The position numbers were made by a program, and so were the translations under genes. From Thermoleophilaceae bacterium (GTDB lineage Bacteria; Actinomycetota; Thermoleophilia; Solirubrobacterales; Thermoleophilaceae), in assembly GCA_013696425.1 (NCBI GenBank), contig JACCYP010000088.1:1-7270 (forward strand): a DNA stretch of 7,270 nt. Direction: 5' to 3'. Positions 1-6,075 of this stretch are shown in pieces. The notes beneath the pieces were generated by a model that was not told the origin of the DNA, searched no databases, and saw nothing but the letters and a program-made list of their open reading frames with translations. Every line of letters begins with the position of its first letter. The stretch's first letter is position 1.

Positions 1-345
1 GTTCACGACGCCCAGGCGGCGGCCGTCGTCCGCCACCACCGTGTGCCCGCGGCCGGGGTCGCCGCGGAAGTAGTTGGACGGGCGCACGATGCGCGGGTCG
101 GCGTCGAGAAAAGGGAACACCGACGCCTGGCGGTAGGCGTGGTTGCCGAGGGTGATGGCGTCCACGCCGAGGCCATCGAGAAAGCCGAGGGCGATCTTCT
201 CTGTGATCCCGAGGCCGCCCGCGGCGTTCTCGCCGTTCACCACCACGAAGTCCGGCTGGTGCTCGTCGCGGAGCCCGGGCAGCGCTGTCTCGAGCGCGCG
301 CCGGCCAACGCCACCGACCACGTCGCCCACGAAGAGGAGCCTCAC
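1..345 (-). CDS. YmdB-family metallophosphoesterase (TIGR00282-like), N-terminal 115 residues, 3' end outside window
   Basis: The 115 visible residues begin MRLLFVGDVVG and match the N-terminal half of the YmdB/TIGR00282 calcineurin-like phosphoesterases, which are about 260 residues long. Members hydrolyse phosphodiesters; Bacillus YmdB acts on 2',3'-cyclic nucleotides and cAMP and affects RNA turnover and development. Expected metal ligands are in place: D8 in GDVVG, E39-N40 in NGENAA and N68-H69 in GNH. The histidines expected later lie beyond the window. The family's usual GNHTWD block reads GNHAYRQ here; the altered residues follow the N-H ligands, so catalysis need not be lost. The start is a GTG at 345, chosen because the conserved strand begins there. 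No Shine-Dalgarno precedes it, and a weak -10-like CAGAAT (354-359, minus strand) lies 8 bases upstream, so a leaderless mRNA is possible. The gene is divergent from the ABC operon. Family identity is firm; the substrate is unknown. Confidence 0.88.
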   Translation of the reverse strand, partial: MRLLFVGDVVGGVGRRALETALPGLRDEHQPDFVVVNGENAAGGLGITEKIALGFLDGLGVDAITLGNHAYRQASVFPFLDADPRIVRPSNYFRGDPGRGHTVVADDGRRLGVVN

Positions 346-393
346 GGGGCGTGATTCTGTCACCCGGCGCGGGAGTACAGGCGCGCGTGCGAC

Positions 394-399
394 TAGATT
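394..399 (+). promoter_or_regulatory. Candidate -10 element (TAGATT) for a leaderless ABC ATPase mRNA
   Basis: TAGATT fits the actinobacterial TAnnnT -10 pattern and is one of the few AT-rich stretches in this area. Its last base is 8 bases before the A of the ATG at 407, so transcription would start at or next to the start codon. No Shine-Dalgarno lies between. No convincing -35 hexamer is seen 16-18 bases upstream. Position and composition support it, but the motif is short. Confidence 0.4.
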
Positions 400-406
400 C
401 AGCCCG

Positions 407-1108
<702 letters not shown>

Positions 1109-2455
1109 ATGCGCTGGCTCTTCCTCAAGGATCTGACGATCCTCAGGCGCTCGCCCCTGCTCGTGGCACTGCTCGTGATCTACCCGATCGTGATCTCCGT
1201 GCTGATCGGCTTCGCCCTCTCCGCCGGGCCGGACAAGCCGAAGGTCGCGTTCGTCAACGAGGTGCCCGCGAGCGAAAACATCATCAACCTCGGCGGCGAG
1301 GAGGTCGACGTCTCCAAGTACGCCGACCAGATCTTCGAGTCGATCGACCCGGTGCGGGTGAGCTCGCGCGAGGAGGCGCTCAAGAAGGTGGAGGACGGCG
1401 AGGTGCTCGGCGCGCTGATCATCCCGGCGGACATCACCGACAAGCTCGATTCCGGGCTCGGCTCGGCGCAGGTCGAGGTGATCTACAACGCCGAGGATCC
1501 CCTCAAGCGCGACTTGGTTCGCAACACGATCAAGTCGCAGGTCCAGGACGCCAACGCCGCGCTCACCAAGCGCTTCACCGAGCTCGCGATCCGCGATCTG
1601 AACACGGTGCTCCAGGGCGGCACGATCAACTTCCCGATCCGCGGCGACGTGGACATTCTCGGCCTCCAGAAATCGCGCGAGGTGCTCGAGCAGGCGCGCG
1701 ACGAGCTGCCGGAGGACTCTCCCGCGCGACCCGAGATCGAGCGCGTGATCCAGTTCGCCGGGCTCGCCGACTTCGGCCTCGACCTCTTCCCGCCGGAGAA
1801 GGTGCTCGCCGCGGTGGGCGAACCGATCCAGCCGAAGCTCACCGAGGTCGAAGGCGGACGCACACCGCTCGACGCCTTCGCGGTCGCCATCGCGGTGACC
1901 GTGTCGCTCATGTTCGTCACGCTCCTGCTCGCGGCGGGCACGCTCGCCGCCGAGCGCGAGGAGAACGCCTTCCTCCGGCTCGTTCGGGGCCTCGTGTCGA
2001 AGACGGGTCTGCTGGTGGAGAAGATCGGGCTCGCGGCGTTCTGCTCGCTGGTGGTGACCCTGCTCATGATGTGCGGGCTCGCGCTGTTCGTGGGGCTCGA
2101 CTTCGGCCGCGCCGGCTTCTGGGTGATCGCGCTGGCCGCCGGAGCGCTTGCCTTCGGCGCGATGGGCGTGGCGATAGGTGCGCTCACGCGCGAGGTGCGC
2201 GCCGCCTCGCTGCTCGCTTTCATGATCTCACTGCCGATCGCCTTCCTGGCGATCGTGCCGAGCGGCGCGGTCTCGCCCGCGCTCTACGACGTGATCCGAG
2301 TGGTCTCGGCGCTGTTCCCCTTCAAGCCCACGCTCGCGGCACTCGACGCCGCCATCAACGACGCGGGCTCGCTCACCACCCCGCTGCTGCACCTGGCCGC
2401 GCTCGTGGCCGCGTTCAGCCTCGCGGCCCGCCTCGCCCTCAGGCGTTTCGTCTGA
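1109..2455 (+). CDS. ABC-2 type transporter, permease subunit with large extracytoplasmic domain
   Basis: This 448-residue membrane protein is the partner of the preceding ATPase; its ATG follows that stop directly. One hydrophobic helix lies at about 16-39. A soluble, charged stretch of about 215 residues (41-255) follows and should lie outside the membrane. A C-terminal membrane block then has helices at about 256-280, 302-330, 336-358, 366-388 and 424-444. The layout of one helix, a large loop and about five helices is that of ABC2_membrane_3 (NatB/YhaP-like) exporters. The segment AEREENAFLRLVRG (280-293), followed by a helix starting LLVEK, matches the cytoplasmic coupling region of this family (an E-rich stretch, then LxLxVS). 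Known relatives export sodium, drugs or peptides; nothing here picks one. The last 17 bp overlap the convergent SnoaL-like gene, leaving no room for an ordinary terminator between them. Confidence 0.9.
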   Translation: MRWLFLKDLTILRRSPLLVALLVIYPIVISVLIGFALSAGPDKPKVAFVNEVPASENIINLGGEEVDVSKYADQIFESIDPVRVSSREEALKKVEDGEVLGALIIPADITDKLDSGLGSAQVEVIYNAEDPLKRDLVRNTIKSQVQDANAALTKRFTELAIRDLNTVLQGGTINFPIRGDVDILGLQKSREVLEQARDELPEDSPARPEIERVIQFAGLADFGLDLFPPEKVLAAVGEPIQPKLTEVEGGRTPLDAFAVAIAVTVSLMFVTLLLAAGTLAAEREENAFLRLVRGLVSKTGLLVEKIGLAAFCSLVVTLLMMCGLALFVGLDFGRAGFWVIALAAGALAFGAMGVAIGALTREVRAASLLAFMISLPIAFLAIVPSGAVSPALYDVIRVVSALFPFKPTLAALDAAINDAGSLTTPLLHLAALVAAFSLAARLALRRFV

Positions 2456-2828
2456 ACGCCTCCTCGGCCTCCTGGGGGTCGGGGAAGCTGCGCGCGCCCA
2501 CGAGCATGCCGTCCGCGAAGTCGAGCAGCAGGCCGAGCGCGTTGTCCGCGGGTGCGAGCACGTCGCGGCTGCGTGCGGTGAGCCGGCCGATCAGGAGCAC
2601 CTGGTCGCCCTCGCGCTCCTCGCTGTCGACCTCCATGTGCAGCCCCTCCCACTGGACGTCGGAGGCCGCGAAGAACTCGCGCATGCCGTTGGGCCCGCGG
2701 TAGGTGGTGGCGTCGACGGACGCCCGCAATGGCACCAGCACGGCGTCGGGCGCCGTCATGGCGGCCGCGGCGTCGGCATCGCGCGAGTTGAAGGCGGCGA
2801 CGAACTGGCGCGCGAGGTCAGGCCCCAT
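2439..2828 (-). CDS. SnoaL/NTF2-like fold protein
   Basis: This is a 129-residue protein with the length and pattern of SnoaL-like (NTF2 superfamily) domains. It opens with an N-terminal helix (LARQFVAAFNSRDADA, 5-20). The typical APDAVLVPL strand (26-34) follows, then a YRGPNGMREFF helix (43-53), and finally alternating strands (EVDSEEREGDQVLLIGRL and LLLDFADGMLVGARSF). The family covers ketosteroid isomerase-like enzymes, polyketide cyclases and many small proteins of unknown role; no catalytic residue set can be assigned. The ATG at 2828 is chosen because homology starts there and GAGGAG (2839-2844) sits 10 bases upstream. The start overlaps the end of the preceding minus-strand gene by 11 bp, so the two are probably translationally coupled. 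The 3' end overlaps the permease gene of the opposite strand by 17 bp. The fold call is good; the function is unknown. Confidence 0.82.
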   Translation of the reverse strand: MGPDLARQFVAAFNSRDADAAAAMTAPDAVLVPLRASVDATTYRGPNGMREFFAASDVQWEGLHMEVDSEEREGDQVLLIGRLTARSRDVLAPADNALGLLLDFADGMLVGARSFPDPQEAEEAFRRNA

Positions 2829-3618
2829 CGCCGAGCCACTCCTCGAGCCGTACCTGCGAGCGCAGGGACGCGAACTCGCCGGTGTCGCGGAGCTCCTCGG
2901 CGGCGGCGGCCATCGCTCCCACCGCGACAAAGGCGAGGTTGCCGCCGACGCTCACCCGCTGGGCCCCGGCGGCCACCATCTCGCTCATCGAGAGATCCGG
3001 GCGGGCCAGGACGCTCAGCGGCTTGGACGTGCCCGCCCTGACCGCCGCGATCTCCTCGGTGCTCCGCAGTCTGGGCGCGTAGAGCACGTCCGCCCCGGCG
3101 CGCTCGTAGGCCTGCAGCCGGGCGATCGTGTCATCGAGGTCGGGATTCCCGCGGAAGTAGTTATCCGCCCGTGCGGTGAGCGTGAAGGGAAACTCGAGCG
3201 CCCTTGCCGCCTCGACCGCCGCCGCCACCCGCTCGGCCGCCCGCTCGAGCTCGTAGATGCCCGCTTCCGCCCCCCAGTCCTCGATCGACCCGCCGACCGC
3301 CCCGGCCCCGGCGGCGCGCACGACGGCGGTTGCGGCGTCCTGCGGCTCAGGGCCGTAGCCGTTCTCGAGATCGACCGACAGCGGCAGATCGGTGGCCTCG
3401 GCGAGCACCCGGGTGTGCTCGACCACCTCGTCGAGGGACACCGCGCCGTCGAGCCGCCCGAGCGTGAAGGCGAAGCCGGAGCTCGTGGTTGCAAGCGCCT
3501 TGAAGCCGAGCGCAGCGAGCACCTTCGCCGAGCCCGCGTCCCACGGATTGGGGATCACGAACGGCTCGCCCTCGTGCAGGGCGCGGAACGTGTCTCCTCT
3601 CTGGGCCTGGGAGCTCAG
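2818..3618 (-). CDS. PEP mutase/isocitrate lyase superfamily protein, probable CTG start
   Basis: About 266 residues with the (beta/alpha)8 fold of the phosphoenolpyruvate mutase/isocitrate lyase family (PF13714-like). Its enzymes break or form C-C or P-C bonds next to a carboxylate with Mg2+. Residues below are numbered from a CTG start at 3618. Landmarks are FRALHEGEPFVIPNPWDAGS (11-30), the metal-site strand SVDLENGYG (81-89, D83 and E85), SIED (111-114) and TARAD (148-152). The KKCGH loop of true isocitrate lyases is not seen, so this is one of the short, uncharacterised members; oxaloacetate or methylisocitrate-type substrates are possible but unproven. The first ordinary start in frame is GTG at 3558, inside the conserved FVIPNPWD block, which would remove 20 residues that look homologous. 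The only plausible upstream start is CTG at 3618, which overlaps the VOC gene's TGA as CTGA. The gene overlaps the SnoaL-like gene by 11 bp. Confidence 0.83.
   Translation of the reverse strand: MSSQAQRGDTFRALHEGEPFVIPNPWDAGSAKVLAALGFKALATTSSGFAFTLGRLDGAVSLDEVVEHTRVLAEATDLPLSVDLENGYGPEPQDAATAVVRAAGAGAVGGSIEDWGAEAGIYELERAAERVAAAVEAARALEFPFTLTARADNYFRGNPDLDDTIARLQAYERAGADVLYAPRLRSTEEIAAVRAGTSKPLSVLARPDLSMSEMVAAGAQRVSVGGNLAFVAVGAMAAAAEELRDTGEFASLRSQVRLEEWLGDGA
2839..2844 (-). promoter_or_regulatory. Ribosome binding site (GAGGAG) for the SnoaL-like gene
   Basis: GAGGAG on the minus strand lies 10 bases before the ATG at 2828, inside the last codons of the PEP mutase-like gene. It decides the start in favour of 2828 over upstream in-frame codons, which would add a low-complexity arginine- and serine-rich leader that is a shadow of the neighbouring gene. 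Confidence 0.6.
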
Positions 3619-3989
3619 AACGTGTGGTTGACGGCCTCGATGTTGTTGCCGTCGGGGTCGAGCACGAAGGCGCCGTAGTAGCCGGGGTGGTAGATCTCAC
3701 GCAGGCCGGGCTCACCGTTGTCGGTGCCGCCGGCGGCGAGCGCCGCCGCGTGAAAGGCGTCGACCGCCTCCCGGCTGCGCACGCGGAACGCCACGTGGGC
3801 GCCCTTCACCGCGTCGCGACCGCGCTCCGAGATCCAGAAGAACGGGAAGTCCGAGCCGAACCCCATCACGCCCGGCACGGGCTCCATCAACACGCGCAGC
3901 TCGAGCGGCGCCAGCACCGCCTCGTAGAAGGACCTGCTGCGCTCGAAGTCGCTGACCTCCATTCCCACGTGATCGAGGCTGGCGGGCAT
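3615..3989 (-). CDS. VOC (glyoxalase/dioxygenase fold) family protein
   Basis: This 124-residue protein has the two beta-alpha-beta-beta-beta modules of the vicinal oxygen chelate superfamily. The first is SLDHVGMEVSDFERSRSFYE (4-23), with the metal-ligand position H7. The second is KGAHVAFRVRSREAVDAFH (62-80), with H65. It ends in the hallmark GAFVLDPDGNNIEAVNH (106-122), with E118. Members include glyoxalase I, fosfomycin resistance enzymes and extradiol dioxygenases; this short single-copy type, close to lactoylglutathione lyase-like proteins, cannot be given a substrate. The ATG at 3989 is chosen because the fold starts there; the frame upstream runs antisense into hemB and is arginine-rich. 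It is the first gene of the minus-strand trio and is divergent from hemB, with 40 bp between starts. Its TGA overlaps the probable CTG start of the next gene. Confidence 0.9.
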   Translation of the reverse strand: MPASLDHVGMEVSDFERSRSFYEAVLAPLELRVLMEPVPGVMGFGSDFPFFWISERGRDAVKGAHVAFRVRSREAVDAFHAAALAAGGTDNGEPGLREIYHPGYYGAFVLDPDGNNIEAVNHTF

Positions 3990-4012
3990 GCCGCGGAGCT
4001 TCTCACAATGCC

Positions 4013-4032
4013 TGCGACAATCCCGGATTATG
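4013..4032. promoter_or_regulatory. Divergent promoter region between VOC gene and hemB, with inverted repeat
   Basis: On the plus strand, TGC followed by GACAAT (4016-4021) resembles an extended -10 and ends 9 bases before the A of the hemB ATG at 4030, which suggests a leaderless hemB mRNA. On the minus strand, CATAAT (4032-4027) is a good -10 whose start near 4020 would give the VOC mRNA a leader of about 30 bases. The two hexamers lie in an imperfect inverted repeat: ACAATCC (4017-4023) and GGATTAT (4025-4031), 6 of 7 positions paired, centred on C4024. No clear -35 is seen on either strand. The bases are read directly; the promoter function is inferred. Confidence 0.4.
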
Positions 4033-5007
4033 GCCTTCCCCGCCACGCGCCTGCGGCGCCTGCGCCAGACCGGGCTGCTGCGCGACATGGTCCGCGAGAC
4101 CGAGCTCTCCCCGCGCCACCTCGTACTGCCGATGTTCGTCCAGCTCGGCACCGACGAGCGCACGCCGGTCGAGTCGATGCCCGGAGTCGAGCGCCTGTCC
4201 ATCTCCCATGCGGTCGAGGAGGCCGGCGAGGCCGCCGCGCTCGGCATCCCCGCGGTGCTGCTCTTCGGCGTGCCGGCCGAGAAGGACGCTCAGGCGAGCG
4301 GCGCATACGACGACGAGGGCGTGGTGCAGCTCGCCGTGCGGGCGATCAAGGAGGCCCATCCCGAGCTCGTGGTGATGACCGACGTCTGCCTGTGCGCGTA
4401 CACGACCCACGGCCACTGCGGGGTCGTGCGCGAGGACGGCACGGTCGACAACGACGTGTCGCTCGAGCTGCTCGCGAAGACCGCGATCTCCCATGCCGCG
4501 GCGGGCGCCGACGCCGTCGCGCCGAGCGACATGATGGACGGCCGCGTGGGCGCCCTTCGGGGCCAGCTCGACGCCGAGGGCCACCGCGAGACGCCGATCG
4601 TCGCCTACTCCGCCAAGTTCGCCTCGGCCTTCTACGGACCGTTCCGCGAGGCCGCCGGGTCGGCGCCCGCGTTCGGGGACCGGCGCACCTACCAGATGGA
4701 TCCGGCCAACTCCGACGAGGCGGTCCGCGAGGCGCTGCTCGACGTGGAGGAGGGCGCCGATGTCGTGATGGTGAAGCCCGCGCTTCCCTACCTCGACGTG
4801 GTGCGGCGGGTGAAGGAGGCGACGGGCGTGCCCGTGGCCGCGTACAACGTGAGCGGCGAGTACTCGATGATCAAGGCGGCGGCGGCAGCCGGATACCTTG
4901 ATGAGCGCGCCGCCGTGATGGAGGCGCTGATCTCCATCCGCCGGGCAGGAGCAGACATCGTGATCACCTACGACGCAAAGAACGCAGCGAGGTGGCTGGC
5001 CGAATGA
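4030..5007 (+). CDS. hemB: Porphobilinogen synthase (5-aminolevulinate dehydratase), zinc-type
   Basis: This 325-residue cytoplasmic enzyme condenses two 5-aminolevulinate molecules to porphobilinogen, the second committed step of tetrapyrrole synthesis; HemL in the same operon makes its substrate. The Schiff-base lysines are K196 in YSAKFASAFYGPFR and K249 in MVKPALPYLD. The metal loop TDVCLCAYTTHGHCG (117-131) keeps all three cysteines (C120, C122, C130), the signature of zinc-dependent enzymes; Mg-dependent ones have A/D residues there. Length is normal for the family. The ATG at 4030 (MAFPATRLRRLR) is favoured over an in-frame ATG at 3988, because family homology begins with the FPxTRxRRLR motif and the upstream ATG overlaps the VOC start on the other strand. 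Translation is likely leaderless. The stop overlaps the next gene as ATGA. Confidence 0.97.
   Translation: MAFPATRLRRLRQTGLLRDMVRETELSPRHLVLPMFVQLGTDERTPVESMPGVERLSISHAVEEAGEAAALGIPAVLLFGVPAEKDAQASGAYDDEGVVQLAVRAIKEAHPELVVMTDVCLCAYTTHGHCGVVREDGTVDNDVSLELLAKTAISHAAAGADAVAPSDMMDGRVGALRGQLDAEGHRETPIVAYSAKFASAFYGPFREAAGSAPAFGDRRTYQMDPANSDEAVREALLDVEEGADVVMVKPALPYLDVVRRVKEATGVPVAAYNVSGEYSMIKAAAAAGYLDERAAVMEALISIRRAGADIVITYDAKNAARWLAE
4989..4995 (+). promoter_or_regulatory. Ribosome binding site (GAGGTGG) for the siroheme decarboxylase-like gene
   Basis: GAGGTGG lies 8 bases before the ATG at 5004, inside the last hemB codons. It supports that start over an in-frame GTG at 4992, which overlaps the site itself. 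The ATGA overlap adds translational coupling to hemB. Confidence 0.6.
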
Positions 5008-6074
5008 GCGCGGCCACGCCGAAGGTCCGCTCGCGCAAGGACGGCGCCGCCGTGGCGCTCGACGAGCACGACAAGAAGCTGCTGAACCTCATGCAGGGCT
5101 CCTTCCCGCTCGAGCCGCGCCCGTACCTGCGCGTGGCGGAGAAGGCGGAGATGGAGGAGGACGAGGTCATGCGCCGCGTGCAGCGGCTGCTCGACGAGCG
5201 CATCGTGCGCCAGGTCACGCCGATCTTCGACACGCGCGTGCTCGGCTACAAGTCGATGCTCGTCGCGGCCAAGGTCGATGCCGAGCACCCGTGGCGCGCC
5301 GCGAAGGTGATCAACGCCCACCCGGGCGTCTCCCACAACTACCTGCGCAACCACGACTTCAACATCTGGTTCACGCTCGCCGTCGAGCCGGATTCGAAGC
5401 TCGGCATGGACGGCACCCTCGAGGCACTGGCCGCCGAGGCGGGGGCGGAGTCGATCCGCCAGCTGCCCACGCTGCGCCTCTTCAAGATCCGGATGGACCT
5501 CGAGATGGAGGGGGACACCGACGCTCTCACCAAGGCCGCCGCGGAGTGGGATTACAACGAGCCCGAGGCGATCCCGCTGTCCGAGCTCGACGTCGCCGTG
5601 ATCAAGGAGCTCCAGGGCGACATGCCCGTGCGTTCACAGCCCTTCGCCCCCGCCGCCAAGGCCCTCGGCATATCCGAGCAGACGCTGCTCGACCACCTCG
5701 CCGACATGCAGGAGCGCGGGGCGCTGCGGCGCGTGGCCGCGATCCTGTTCCACCGCCGCGCCGGCTTCTCCGCGAACGGCATGGGTGTGTGGAACGTGCC
5801 CGAGGACAGGATCCTCGAGCTCGGCCCGCGCATGGCGTCCTTCCGCGGCATCTCCCACTGTTACCAGCGCCCGACCTACGCGGACTGGCACTACTCGGTC
5901 TTCACGATGGCCCACGGGCGTTCCAAGGAGGAGTGCGATGCGATCCTCGACACGATCGCCGACGACACCGGAATCGAGGACCGTTCGACGCTCTACTCCT
6001 CCACCGAGTTCAAGAAGATCCGGCTCCTGTACTTCACCGACGACTACAGGAACTGGGAAGCCGCCCACTCCTGA
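5004..6074 (+). CDS. ahbAB: Fused AhbA-AhbB (NirD-NirL)-like siroheme decarboxylase with Lrp/AsnC fold
   Basis: The 356 residues contain two tandem copies of the winged-helix plus AsnC-type alpha/beta unit found in siroheme decarboxylase subunits. The N-terminal copy has its helix-turn-helix at about 20-70, HPGVSHNYLRNHDFNIWFTL (106-125) and LPTLRLFKIRMDLEM (154-168), as in AhbA/NirD. The C-terminal copy has PFAPAAKALGISEQTLLDHL (213-232), GALRRVAAILFHRRAGFSAN (239-258), GISHCYQRPTYADWHYSVF (282-300) and a LYSSTEFKKIRLLYF tail (330-344), as in AhbB/NirL. Siroheme decarboxylase removes two acetate carboxyls to give 12,18-didecarboxysiroheme, for haem by the Ahb route or for haem d1. Separate subunits are about 150-170 residues, so this is a full fusion. 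Its place between hemB and hemL supports a tetrapyrrole role. A haem-sensing regulator is the main alternative, and automated tools would often call it Lrp/AsnC. The symbol is by family resemblance. Confidence 0.82.
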   Translation: MSAATPKVRSRKDGAAVALDEHDKKLLNLMQGSFPLEPRPYLRVAEKAEMEEDEVMRRVQRLLDERIVRQVTPIFDTRVLGYKSMLVAAKVDAEHPWRAAKVINAHPGVSHNYLRNHDFNIWFTLAVEPDSKLGMDGTLEALAAEAGAESIRQLPTLRLFKIRMDLEMEGDTDALTKAAAEWDYNEPEAIPLSELDVAVIKELQGDMPVRSQPFAPAAKALGISEQTLLDHLADMQERGALRRVAAILFHRRAGFSANGMGVWNVPEDRILELGPRMASFRGISHCYQRPTYADWHYSVFTMAHGRSKEECDAILDTIADDTGIEDRSTLYSSTEFKKIRLLYFTDDYRNWEAAHS

Positions 6075-6075
6075 G

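Noticed and set aside
143..406. N-terminal extension of the ABC ATPase from an upstream ATG at 143
   Set aside because: The extra 88 residues are serine-, proline- and arginine-rich and lie antisense to the ymdB-like coding region. ABC homology starts at 407.
2704..3678. A 324-codon plus-strand open frame opposite the minus-strand trio
   Set aside because: The product has no recognisable domain, and the opposite strand encodes three proteins with clear family motifs in overlapping operon layout.
3988..4029. Longer hemB starting at the in-frame ATG at 3988
   Set aside because: It adds 14 residues (MPRSFSQCLRQSRI) without family similarity, overlaps the VOC start codon and would cover the candidate promoter. 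The ATG at 4030 fits HemB homology.
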